DNA from: Sphingomonas bisphenolicum
GTDB taxonomy: Bacteria; Pseudomonadota; Alphaproteobacteria; Sphingomonadales; Sphingomonadaceae
Assembly (NCBI RefSeq): GCF_024349785.1
Contig: NZ_AP018817.1
Coordinates: 1,953,501-2,017,500, forward strand
Reading direction: 5' to 3'
DNA: 64,000 nucleotides
Shown here: in pieces, positions 55,475 to 63,468 of the stretch
How positions within the stretch are numbered: the first letter of the stretch is position 1
How the letters are laid out: every line of letters begins with the position of its first letter
Notes under the pieces: model-generated
Databases searched by the model: none
What the model was told of the DNA's origin: nothing
Seen by the model: only the letters and a program-made list of their open reading frames with translations
Made by a program: the position numbers and the translations under genes

Positions 55475-56596
55475 ATGCCATACCGCTGGACCAACATCCG
55501 CACAGTCGAACCGTCCGTGCCGCACGACAACATTGTGCACCAGCCGTTCAGTCTCTGGTGGGCGGCGTTGGCGGCATCGGACGAGACGATGCAGGGCGGA
55601 CCCCTCGTTCCGGCTTGGCTGCGCCTCTTCTCGACGCACCTCAGCACTGCTGACCAGATCCGCCTTCGCTGGGGTGGCGACCTCGCGCAGAGCGCCGAAC
55701 TCAGGCGTGCCTACTCCGCACTCTACGGCCGATACTTCTCGCGGGCATTGCTTGCGAGCAGGCTCGGCCTCACGGATTTCGTGTCGTTGCGAACGAACAA
55801 GACCCGCTTACCTAACGGCATCGTCGTCGAAAGGACATTAAAGGGCGACATTCCCGACTGGATCGCGTGGAACCCGGCAGAGGGCGCGTACAGTCTGTGT
55901 GAGGCGAAGGGCAGCCTGACTGGCCGTCAGGCCGACTTCATGACCGGGCAGCCCGCTTGCATCCGGGACGGAAAGCGGCAGTTCGGAAGGGTGCAGGTGC
56001 TCGACCGCAGCGGCCGGGCATTGGCAACAAGGAACTGGGTTGCGGCAAACCTTTGGTCGACCGACGGACGCCCCCGCGAATCCGTATCCCTGCTTTGGGA
56101 TCCACCCGCAGATGGGACCGTAATATCGGAAGGCGACCGCCAGCAGCATGCCGACGGCATGAGGCGCCGGCGTATCGCTAACATTGCCCTGAGGCTCGGC
56201 CGGCCCGCTCTGCTAGGCTCAGCTCGACGGTTGGGCGGGGCACTGCTGCGGGTGACTGCGAAGCCTGATGGAGATGGCATGCCCACCAAGGTAAGCACAG
56301 CCAACGAAGACGAATTGCTGCGACCGATTGAGCGACCCGCCGGCGAACTGCACGAAGGTACTTATGCCGCAGCGATGATCAGCGCGTTCGGCATTCGGTC
56401 GGTCGTCACCTCCGAGGATGTCGCGGCGCTAATGTTAGCACGCAAGTCTGGCGAACCTGCAATGCTATTTGGGCTGTCGGTCGACTCACTTCGCGCTGAT
56501 CAGGCAATCCGCAGAACTTGGCTCTCTGGCCAAGGAATCGCCGCGCCGGACGGCCTAAGCCTTTTTGACCTTCACCGCGTGGAGATTGATGTTTGA
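55475..56596 (+). CDS. Unknown protein with a possible PD-(D/E)xK nuclease-like motif
   Basis: A 373-residue protein of no family known to me. The segment IPDWIAWNPAEG followed by YSLCEAKGSLTG gives a PD...ExK pattern preceded by a conserved-looking RTNKTRLPNG stretch. This resembles the active site of restriction-endonuclease-fold enzymes, but one motif is weak evidence. The ATG at 55475 is used; a TTG at 55469 is possible. It is divergent from the truncated gene at 54729-55331. Confidence 0.55.
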   Translation: MPYRWTNIRTVEPSVPHDNIVHQPFSLWWAALAASDETMQGGPLVPAWLRLFSTHLSTADQIRLRWGGDLAQSAELRRAYSALYGRYFSRALLASRLGLTDFVSLRTNKTRLPNGIVVERTLKGDIPDWIAWNPAEGAYSLCEAKGSLTGRQADFMTGQPACIRDGKRQFGRVQVLDRSGRALATRNWVAANLWSTDGRPRESVSLLWDPPADGTVISEGDRQQHADGMRRRRIANIALRLGRPALLGSARRLGGALLRVTAKPDGDGMPTKVSTANEDELLRPIERPAGELHEGTYAAAMISAFGIRSVVTSEDVAALMLARKSGEPAMLFGLSVDSLRADQAIRRTWLSGQGIAAPDGLSLFDLHRVEIDV

Positions 56597-57102
56597 TGCA
56601 ATACTGGCCGCTATCAGCGTGACCCGGTTTTGCGCTATGACCGAATATGGAGCCTTCTGCTGTCGTGTAGCTTCGGCGCGAAGCTATCGGCAATTTGAAC
56701 CGAAGCAAACGTTCACGTCGCCAGACCTGCGCTACCGGGTTTGAACGGCAGCCATCAAGAACCGAACGGTCGGCAACTGGGTGTTTAAAGTTCGCGTCTG
56801 AACGTGTCATAAAAGTCGGAGCGGTGGAATCTGGGACGAAGTAGTCGTTCCAGATCATGTCTGCCAACGGCAGCTCCTGTCGCAGCCGGCCATTCAAAGT
56901 TGATACCGGAATGTCGGGGGTCTTGCCGGAAGAAGACTGGACGAGTGACGGAGAAAGCTATCTGCGAGCGGGCGGCGTGATCCACCACCCGACTGATCAG
57001 TATGAGCGGACCGAGCTACCGTAGCCTTTGATCGAACCGAAACAGAAAACGCCCACCGCCAAGGGGCAGTGGGCGCTCATACCACCATCAACATCGGAAG
57101 CG
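56597..57102. other. Intergenic region
   Basis: About 500 bp between two unrelated genes. Short frames here look like chance openings. A terminator for the minus-strand genes lies at 57050-57075. Nothing else was seen. Confidence 0.5.
57050..57075 (-). terminator. Rho-independent terminator of the small-protein gene
   Basis: On the minus strand, CGCCCACTGCC / GGCGGTGGGCG form an 11-bp stem with one G-U pair and a 4-nt loop, followed by TTTTCTG. It begins 28 nt after the stop of the gene ending at 57103. A classic intrinsic terminator. Confidence 0.8.
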
Positions 57103-57315
57103 TCAGCTGTCCTTGATGGTAGTGTTGGGGCTGCGCTTTCCGTGCGCGGTAGTCACGAAACGCCCGGAGATTGCGCTGCGATAGGTGCCGCCGGTGCTGC
57201 CACCGCCGGCAGCCTCGCGAACGGTCGTGCGCGGAGACGCCTTCCCGTGCGCAGCAGTCACGTAGCGACCCGAGATCGCGCTGCGGTAGGAACCGCCACT
57301 CTTGCCCTTGGCCAT
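57103..57315 (-). CDS. Small repeat protein, unknown function
   Basis: A 70-residue basic protein made of two copies of a roughly 24-residue unit: YRSAISGRYVTAAHGKASP and YRSAISGRFVTTAHGKRSP, each ending in TT(V/I). The ATG at 57315 (MAKGKSGG) has GGAG 9 nt upstream; an ATG at 57321 is an alternative. It lies just downstream of the DUF2188 gene on the same strand. The function is unknown. Confidence 0.7.
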   Translation of the reverse strand: MAKGKSGGSYRSAISGRYVTAAHGKASPRTTVREAAGGGSTGGTYRSAISGRFVTTAHGKRSPNTTIKDS

Positions 57316-57373
57316 ATTCATCACTCCAATCGTCGAGGTTGGGGCCGCGCGGTCGCGCGACCCCGGTTTTGCG

Positions 57374-57595
57374 TCAGCCGCGAGGGGGGAACGGATCCCC
57401 ACCGAAGCTGTCGCGTTCGCGGATCTGGCCATTGCGGCCATGGATCAGCAGTTCGCTATGCTGGTTGCGCGCGATGTCGCGCGCCGCGCCGATCGCTTCG
57501 GACTGGGTGGGGTGCACCGAGGTCGCCCGCTCATTGCCGGCGCCACGAACCGCCCAGCCGCCTGCGTGCGGCACTACATGCTGGTTCTTGCCCAT
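57374..57595 (-). CDS. DUF2188 family protein
   Basis: A 73-residue protein: KNQHVVPHAGGWAVRGAGNERATSVHPTQ, then EAIGAARDIARNQHSELLIHG and GQIRERDSFGGDPFPP. This is the complete DUF2188 pattern. The family is common on mobile DNA and in accessory regions; its role is unknown. A perfect AGGAGG precedes the ATG. A GC hairpin separates it from the small-protein gene downstream. Confidence 0.85.
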   Translation of the reverse strand: MGKNQHVVPHAGGWAVRGAGNERATSVHPTQSEAIGAARDIARNQHSELLIHGRNGQIRERDSFGGDPFPPRG

Positions 57596-57682
57596 GTCGA
57601 TATTCCTCCTTCCTCGCGCTGTCGGGTAAGCCAGCTTGCGACACCGCTCCCGAACCCCTTGATTGGCATTCAGGGAGGTAGG

Positions 57683-58354
57683 CTGATCTCGGCAACCATC
57701 ACGGACACCGAAATTTATTTTTACCGCCTTGTCCGTGAGCCGCTTCCGGGTCAGCCTACGCAGGAAGACAGACCCAAAGGGAGTGACGCGATCCCAGACG
57801 TGCTCGACCTCGAAGAAATCAGGTCCGCCCTTGACGGCCTGACCCAGATCGACCTCGTCCGCCTGCGCCGTGCAGGTAGCAAGTTCGCTCTGGCCCTCGA
57901 CTGCACGGTGGACGATCTTATCAGCGAGGCAGTGTGTTCCGCTTATTCCGGTGGACGCGAATGCCGCAGAGATCTGCCCATCCTGGTCTTCCTCATCGGC
58001 GCCATGCGGAGCATCGCATGGAATGCCAAGGTGTCCTCACGGAAGGCCGGGAAGGAGATCTCTCTCGATGCTACCGGAACCGATGGCCGCCCCCTGGTCG
58101 TTCTCAAAAGCAACGTGCCGGACGCCGAGACCCTGATCCTACGCGCCGAAGACGTGGCGCTTAGGATCGCCGCCCTGGAGGATCTGTTCGCCGCTGACGA
58201 GCCTGCATTGCTCGTCATCATGGCCGACCTGGACGAACTATCGAAGGAGGAAATCATGGCTATGAACGAAATGTCCGAAACCACCTACAACAGCACCCGC
58301 ACCCGCATTCGCCGAAAGATGGAACGGAGGTTTCCAAACGGGTGGGCTGCGTGA
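57683..58354 (+). CDS. Sigma-70-like (ECF-type) factor, start uncertain
   Basis: The protein has a region-2-like N-terminal half (VDDLISEAVCSAYSGG, then LIGAMRSIAWN) and a region-4-like C-terminus (ELSKEEIMAMNEMSETTYNSTRTRIRRKM). No ATG is available: an AGGGAGGT ribosome site at 57672-57679 points to a start at or just after 57683 (CTG or ATC); a GTG at 57800 is an alternative. The stop overlaps the next start (GTGA). It forms an operon with the next two genes, an arrangement seen in alphaproteobacterial accessory regions. Confidence 0.65.
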   Translation: MISATITDTEIYFYRLVREPLPGQPTQEDRPKGSDAIPDVLDLEEIRSALDGLTQIDLVRLRRAGSKFALALDCTVDDLISEAVCSAYSGGRECRRDLPILVFLIGAMRSIAWNAKVSSRKAGKEISLDATGTDGRPLVVLKSNVPDAETLILRAEDVALRIAALEDLFAADEPALLVIMADLDELSKEEIMAMNEMSETTYNSTRTRIRRKMERRFPNGWAA

Positions 58355-58785
58355 GCGGCGCAGAGGAAAACGATCCCACGCTTAACCAACTGATCGACGA
58401 AACCGTCGAAGACCTGATGAAGCTCAGCGACGCCGAACTGTTGGCCGAACTGGCTGCAGAAGGTGCTGATCCGGAAGCAGAAGCGCAGTCTGCGCGCAAC
58501 GCGATCGCCGCCGGCATCGCGCGCGCCGGTCGCGCTCGCCTCGTCGCAGCACGAACAGCAGTGGATCGTGACCGGACGGCGCGCATCGTACGCCAGCCGG
58601 TCCCCGTCGCCCTGCGCGCCAGCATTCTGGAGCGCTTCGCCAACGACGATCCCAAGCTCAAATCCCGCCTCACCATGGCGGCCCGAAACGGCGAAGGCAT
58701 CACAGAACAGGAGATGGACTCCATCCTCGCCGACCTGCGTGAGCTCGGCGTAATCGACGACGAGGGGAACCCGATTGAGCGGTGA
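58351..58785 (+). CDS. Unknown protein of the sigma/ImmA-IrrE operon
   Basis: A 144-residue acidic protein, helical and rich in Ala, Glu and Arg: LNQLIDETVEDLMKLSDAELLAELAAEG, then a basic stretch (RARLVAARTAVDRDRTAR) and ITEQEMDSILADLRELGVID. The family is not recognised. It overlaps the genes on both sides, so it probably forms a complex or regulatory chain with them; an anti-sigma or protease-substrate role is possible (inference). GTG at 58351 is chosen for the 4-nt overlap. Confidence 0.65.
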   Translation: MSGAEENDPTLNQLIDETVEDLMKLSDAELLAELAAEGADPEAEAQSARNAIAAGIARAGRARLVAARTAVDRDRTARIVRQPVPVALRASILERFANDDPKLKSRLTMAARNGEGITEQEMDSILADLRELGVIDDEGNPIER

Positions 58786-59533
58786 CACCCCAGCGGAGAC
58801 GCTCCTGCGCTCTCTGGGCATCACCAGTCCAGACGAGATCGACCTCGAAGCAATTGCCTGGTCCATGGGAGCCAAGGTTCGTGAAGCGGAGCTGCCAAGC
58901 TGCGAAGCACGCATAATTGGTTTTCAGGACCAGGCGATCATCACAGTCCGAAATTCCGGCGACCCCCGCCGCCGTCGCTTCTCGATCGGCCATGAGCTAG
59001 GCCACTGGATCCACCATCGCGGCCGCTCCTCCATCTGCCGCTCGAGCGACATCGGCAATCCCGGAGCCGCCAGCCAGCTCGAGAAGCAGGCCGACCGCTT
59101 TGCAGCCGACCTACTCATGCCACGCTACCTCTTCGTCCCATCAGTTGCCCAACTGAAGCGACCGGATTTCGAGAACGTCGACGAGCTCGCCACCACCTAT
59201 TCGACGAGCAGGCTCGCTACCGCCCTTCGCTGCGTCGACATTGGGGAATGGCCGGTCGTCCTCATTTGTCATGGACCCTCAGGCCGCCGGTGGTTCAAGC
59301 GCGCCGCCAGCGCCCCCAACGACTGGTTCCCGCGGGAGGACCTCGATCCATCCTCGCCTTCCTTCCCGGTACTCTTCGGAACCGTCGAACGCACAAGAAC
59401 CCAAAGCGTCGCCGCCAATCTCTGGTTCGATCGGCGCGATGCCAGCCGGTATCGCATCACCGAGCAGTCGCTGAAAGCACATGGAGGCACGATGCTCACG
59501 CTCCTCACGCTCACCGATGCGCGTTTCGCGTGA
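58775..59533 (+). CDS. ImmA/IrrE-family metallopeptidase, 3' end altered by IS21
   Basis: A 252-residue zinc peptidase. HELGH lies at 73-77, followed by EKQADRFAADLLMPRYLF, which is standard for ImmA/IrrE. Such proteases cleave repressors or stress regulators. The TTG at 58775 overlaps the previous stop. The last codons (ARFA) and stop come from the inserted element. Joining the two sides across the target duplication would give an end DPKMLTQGNR and a TAG at 62159-62161. The catalytic domain is intact. Confidence 0.88.
   Translation: MSGDTPAETLLRSLGITSPDEIDLEAIAWSMGAKVREAELPSCEARIIGFQDQAIITVRNSGDPRRRRFSIGHELGHWIHHRGRSSICRSSDIGNPGAASQLEKQADRFAADLLMPRYLFVPSVAQLKRPDFENVDELATTYSTSRLATALRCVDIGEWPVVLICHGPSGRRWFKRAASAPNDWFPREDLDPSSPSFPVLFGTVERTRTQSVAANLWFDRRDASRYRITEQSLKAHGGTMLTLLTLTDARFA
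59510..59517. repeat. Target-site duplication, left copy
   Basis: CTCACCGA directly precedes the element end TGCGCGTTTCGCG and is repeated at 62123-62130. Confidence 0.85.
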
Positions 59534-59637
59534 TCGCGGGCACTGATTTCATCTGATCGCGGGCAGCGATTTCACGGGAAGCCGGGCACCTATTTCACAC
59601 GATCGCGGGCACTGATTTCGCGCGATCGCGGGCAGGC

Positions 59638-61227
59638 ATGACCAACGAACTGCAGTTACTCCGCCTCCTGAAACACAGGAGGATTGGAATGCCGACAGGA
59701 CGTTTGACCATGCGCCGTATTCGCGACGTTTTGCGATTGAAGTTTGCCCAAGGGCTGAGTGAGCGGGCGATTGCGTCCTCGCTTGGGCTTGGGAAAGGGA
59801 GTGTGGGCACGTACCTGCGGCGCGCCCGGGATGCTGGACTGGGCTGGCCCCTGCCGGAGGGGCTGGATGATGACAGCCTTGAGCTGCTGCTATTCCCGAA
59901 CGCTTCAGACGTGGCCGATCCAGACCGGCCAGTTCCGGATTGGGCCGTAATTGATCAGGAACTGCGCAAGCGCGGGGTCACGCGCATGTTGCTGTGGCAG
60001 GAATACCGGGCACAGCACCCCCACGGATTTGGCTACACATGGTTTTGCACCCACTTTGACGCGTGGAAAGGCCGTGTACGGCCGAGCATGCGGCAAACGC
60101 ATGTGGGCGGCGAAAAGGTGTTTGTCGACTTCTCCGGCGACACGATCGAGATCGTTGACCCGGCAACCGGTGAGGTGAAAGCGGCCAAGCTGTTCGTCGC
60201 AGCGATGGGGGCCTCAAGCTATACCTACGCCTTGGCTGTTGCCAGCGAAGGGCTGGAGGATTGGATTGCGGCCCATGTGGGGATGTTTGCCTATCTGGGC
60301 GGTGTGCCGAAGGTGGTCGTACCCGACAACCTGAAATCGGCTGTGATTAAGCCGGACCGCTATGATCCCGGCTTGAACCGGACCTATGCTGAAATGGCCG
60401 GGTACTACGGCACAGCAATCCTGCCGGCGCGCGTGCGAAAGCCAAAAGACAAGGCCAAAGTCGAGGTAGCCGTGCAAGTCGCCCAGCGCTGGATCCTGGC
60501 AAGGTTGCGCAATCGCAGGTTCTTCTCACTAGCCGAGCTGAACACTGCCATCCGGCCATTGCTCGACGAATTGAACATGCGCGTCATGCGTGACTATGGC
60601 GCCAGTCGCGCTGATTTGTTCGCCACATTGGATCGTCCGAACTTGCAGCCGCTGCCCGCCGATCCCTATGTCTTTGCGCGCTGGAAACGGGCCCGTGTCG
60701 CCCCCGATTATCACATCGAGGTAGATCGCTGCTGGTATTCTGTGCCGTTCAACTTGATCCGGCAGGACGTGGACGCGCGGGTTACTCATGCCACGGTAGA
60801 AATCTTCCATCGTGGCAAACGCGTCGCTAGCCATCTGCGCGATCCCGGACGGCGTAGTCATGTCACGGCGGCCGAGCATATGCCGTCGGCGCACCGCCGC
60901 TATGCCGAATGGTCCGCGACGCGCATTCTGAACAGCGCCGCAAAGCTGGGGCCCTCCGTGGCTGCGTTTTGCGATATCGTAATGCAGGACAGGCCGCACC
61001 CCGAACAAGGCTTCCGAACCTGCCTGGGCGTGCTGTCGTTGGCCAAAAGCTTCGAGCCCCGGCGGATCGATGCCGCATGCCGCCGGGCCGTCGCCATCAA
61101 GGCCCGATCGGTCGCATCCATCCGCTCGATCCTGAAGACCGGTCTTGATCAGGCTTTCCTGGAACCAGACCCCGAAGAGCTGCCGCTGCAACACCGCAAC
61201 ATCCGCGGCCAGAACTATTACCACTGA
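59638..61227 (+). CDS. istA: IS21-family transposase IstA (second type)
   Basis: A 529-residue transposase. N-terminal HTH: GLSERAIASSLGLGKGSVGTYL; integrase core with KVFVDFSGDTIEIVDPATG and VVPDNLKSAVIKPDRYDP. The protein probably starts at 59638 or at the ATG at 59689 (MPTGRLTMRRIRD). It is complete. Confidence 0.93.
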   Translation: MTNELQLLRLLKHRRIGMPTGRLTMRRIRDVLRLKFAQGLSERAIASSLGLGKGSVGTYLRRARDAGLGWPLPEGLDDDSLELLLFPNASDVADPDRPVPDWAVIDQELRKRGVTRMLLWQEYRAQHPHGFGYTWFCTHFDAWKGRVRPSMRQTHVGGEKVFVDFSGDTIEIVDPATGEVKAAKLFVAAMGASSYTYALAVASEGLEDWIAAHVGMFAYLGGVPKVVVPDNLKSAVIKPDRYDPGLNRTYAEMAGYYGTAILPARVRKPKDKAKVEVAVQVAQRWILARLRNRRFFSLAELNTAIRPLLDELNMRVMRDYGASRADLFATLDRPNLQPLPADPYVFARWKRARVAPDYHIEVDRCWYSVPFNLIRQDVDARVTHATVEIFHRGKRVASHLRDPGRRSHVTAAEHMPSAHRRYAEWSATRILNSAAKLGPSVAAFCDIVMQDRPHPEQGFRTCLGVLSLAKSFEPRRIDAACRRAVAIKARSVASIRSILKTGLDQAFLEPDPEELPLQHRNIRGQNYYH

Positions 61228-61242
61228 CAGAGGAGATTACTG

Positions 61243-62007
61243 TTGCTGTCCCATCCCACTTGCGACCGTCTGGAGGCTATCGGGCTTTCCGGTATGGCAA
61301 AGGCACTTCATGAACAGCGGCGCGTTGGCGCGACGTTTGAAAGCCTCAGCTTTGAAGAAAGGCTGGGATTGCTCGTCGATCGCGAAGCTGCAGAGCGTGA
61401 CGCCAAGAAGCTGGCTACGCGGTTACGTTTTGCCGCCCTGCGCCACGCGGCCTGTGTTGAAGATATCGACATGCGCAGCCCTCGCGGCATTGATGTCGCG
61501 GTGATGGCGCATCTGATCGATGGCAGCTGGATCAACCGGCACGAAAATTTGCTGATCACAGGGCCAACAGGGTTGGGCAAAAGCTGGATCGCCTGCGCAC
61601 TGGGCAACAAAGCTTGCCGTGATGGTCGCCGGGTTGTCTATCATCGCGTGCCCCGCCTGTTCCAGATGTTGGCCATAGCCAAAGGCGACGGACGACATGC
61701 CCGCGTTCTCAAAGCCATCGAACGTACGGAACTGCTCATCCTTGATGATTGGGGGCTCTCAGTCCTGACGGCAACAGAGCGACGCGATCTGCTGGAAATC
61801 CTCGACGATCGACAAGGTCGGGGCTCCACCATCGTCACCAGTCAGCTTCCGGTGGATCAATGGTTCGAGGTTATCGGCGATCCCACCCTGGCAGATGCGA
61901 TCCTCGACCGCCTGGTCCACAACGCTCACCGCCTAACCCTGAGCGGCGACAGCATGCGAAAAAAGATGAGCACCATGAAATTGCTTGACCAAAGCCTTCA
62001 GCCCTGA
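61243..62007 (+). CDS. istB: IS21-family helper ATPase IstB (second type)
   Basis: A 254-residue AAA+ protein with Walker A GPTGLGKS in LLITGPTGLGKSWIACAL and LLILDDWGLSVL as the Walker B region. It starts (TTG) 15 nt after the istA stop with GAGGAG upstream. It is distinct from the 242-residue IstB of copies A and B. Confidence 0.93.
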   Translation: MLSHPTCDRLEAIGLSGMAKALHEQRRVGATFESLSFEERLGLLVDREAAERDAKKLATRLRFAALRHAACVEDIDMRSPRGIDVAVMAHLIDGSWINRHENLLITGPTGLGKSWIACALGNKACRDGRRVVYHRVPRLFQMLAIAKGDGRHARVLKAIERTELLILDDWGLSVLTATERRDLLEILDDRQGRGSTIVTSQLPVDQWFEVIGDPTLADAILDRLVHNAHRLTLSGDSMRKKMSTMKLLDQSLQP

Positions 62008-62122
62008 CTCAATAACACCCGTTGGCCAGCCTGCCCGAGGGCGCGAAATGGCTGCCCGCGATGCCGTGAAACGCGTGCCCGAGATCGCGCGAAATCACTG
62101 CCCAACTTCCGCGAAATGCGCA

Positions 62123-62130
62123 CTCACCGA
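62123..62130. repeat. Target-site duplication, right copy
   Basis: CTCACCGA directly follows the right end of the element and is identical to 59510-59517. The interrupted ImmA/IrrE reading frame continues after it to a TAG at 62159-62161. Confidence 0.85.
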
Positions 62131-62161
62131 TCCGAAGATGCTGACCCAAGGAAACAGATAG

Positions 62162-62574
62162 TCTCGGCAGTTGCCGAACCTCTGCTGCCTTTCGGGGCAG
62201 GCGACTCCCCACACGTCTTCCGGCAGTGCATCGTGAGCCATGAATGGCGGCGAATAGCCGCATTGCGACCAACCGTTGTCGCGCCGCCCAACCGACAGCT
62301 TTCGGCGTGAGCCGACATACCCAGCGCGGACTGGAACGGCGTATTCTGATCGACAGCTGGCGGAAAAGCGGAACGTCTGCTGCTGGGGATCGAAAATCAG
62401 ACGCTGAACGTCCGGCAAGGGGCGACAGCTGCCGGAAAAACGGCCCGTCTGCAGTTGGGGATCGACAGTCGCGCGCCGAACCTCCGGCATGGGTCGTATC
62501 GGCAGCATCTGTGCGTGGAGTAGAGCATCGGCCTGATCATAGAGCGGGTCTGACAGGATCGGCAAAGCCATTAC
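62162..62574. other. Intergenic region with a degenerate tandem repeat
   Basis: There is no convincing gene between the end of the interrupted peptidase and folD. An open frame across it on the minus strand (62095-62571) is cysteine- and arginine-rich and repetitive, and I do not regard it as a real protein. Confidence 0.5.
62352..62495. repeat. Two-unit degenerate tandem repeat, 72 bp
   Basis: Units 62352-62423 and 62424-62495 share CGACAGCTG at the start, GTCTGC in the middle, then GGGGATCGA, and CGAAC/TGAAC-TCCGGCA towards the end; roughly three-quarters of positions match by eye. It resembles short dispersed intergenic repeats of sphingomonads. No function is assigned. Confidence 0.6.
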
Positions 62575-63447
62575 TCATGAGGCGGTCCGTTGCGCCGCAT
62601 AAAAGCGCTCGGCGGATTCGATCGTATTCACCAGGAGCATGGTAACGGTCATCGGTCCCACGCCGCCCGGCACGGGGGTGATGTGCGAAGCCCGCCGGGA
62701 CACGCCGGCGAAATCGACATCGCCGACGATCTTTCCGTCTTCCAGCCGGTTGATGCCGACATCGATGACCACCGCTCCCTTCTTGACCATCGGCGCGGTA
62801 ATCAAACCAGGGACACCAGCCGCTACCACCAATATGTCGGCACCAATCGTGAACTGCGCGAGATCGCGCGCCTTGGCGTGGCAGATGGCGACTGTCGCGT
62901 CGCGTGCCATCAGCATCAAGGCCATCGGCTTGCCCACGATATTGCTGGCACCGACGACCACGACATTCTGGCCCTCCACCGGGATGCCCTCATGCTCGAG
63001 CAGCTTTACGACGCCATAGGGGGTACAGGGGGAAAACACGGTGTTTCCCGTGACGAGGGCGCCCACATTGTAGAGGTGAAACCCATCGACGTCTTTTGAG
63101 GGGGCAATGGTCTCCAGAATCCGCGCCATGTCGATATGGGCAGGCAGCGGGAGCTGGACCAGGATGCCATGAACCGACGGGTCGGCGTTCAACCTGGTGA
63201 TAAGGTTCAACAGCTCTTCATTCTCGACCTTCTCGTGAAGGCGATGCGTGAACGAATGGATGCCTGCCGCCTCGCAGGCGCGGACTTTATTGCGGACGTA
63301 GACCGCCGATGCCGGATCATGTCCGACAAGAATCACCGCCAGGCCGGGCCTGATGCCCGTCCTCTCCTCAAACCGTCTGGTGCGGTCGGCGCATTCAGCC
63401 CGTATGACGGCCGCAATTGCGCGGCCATCGATGATCCTCGCAGTCAT
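62575..63447 (-). CDS. folD: Methylene-THF dehydrogenase/methenyl-THF cyclohydrolase
   Basis: A 290-residue bifunctional Fol[16 protein letters not shown] with the catalytic lysine region, [27 protein letters not shown] and the NADP site [16 protein letters not shown]. It interconverts methylene-, methenyl- and formyl-tetrahydrofolate. It starts 21 nt after a tetrahydrofolate-dependent demethylase-like gene, so here it probably recycles one-carbon units from O-demethylation rather than serving only housekeeping needs. Confidence 0.95.
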   Translation of the reverse strand: MTARIIDGRAIAAVIRAECADRTRRFEERTGIRPGLAVILVGHDPASAVYVRNKVRACEAAGIHSFTHRLHEKVENEELLNLITRLNADPSVHGILVQLPLPAHIDMARILETIAPSKDVDGFHLYNVGALVTGNTVFSPCTPYGVVKLLEHEGIPVEGQNVVVVGASNIVGKPMALMLMARDATVAICHAKARDLAQFTIGADILVVAAGVPGLITAPMVKKGAVVIDVGINRLEDGKIVGDVDFAGVSRRASHITPVPGGVGPMTVTMLLVNTIESAERFYAAQRTAS

Positions 63448-63468
63448 ATCCGCACCACCCTTACCGCA

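Larger units (their letters stand above)
59518..62122 (+). mobile_element. IS21-family element of a second type, complete
   Basis: 2,605 bp with imperfect terminal repeats: left TGCGCGTTTCGCG, right (inward) TGCGCATTTCGCG, 12 of 13 matching. Several internal copies of a GATCGCGGGCA-TGATTTC motif lie at the left end (59531-59637), with inverted counterparts at the right end (62036-62108), as in multi-repeat IS21 ends. It is flanked by an exact 8-bp duplication. It carries istA and istB on the plus strand and is unrelated in sequence to copies A and B. Confidence 0.92.

Noticed and set aside
59531..59637. Array of GATCGCGGGCA units considered as a CRISPR or iteron array
   Set aside because: Units are unequal in spacing and sequence and have inverted counterparts at 62036-62108, which fits the multiple terminal repeats of an IS21 element.
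62095..62571. A 158-codon minus-strand frame with internal repeats
   Set aside because: It spans an IS end, a target duplication and a degenerate DNA tandem repeat; the protein repeat is a by-product of the DNA repeat.
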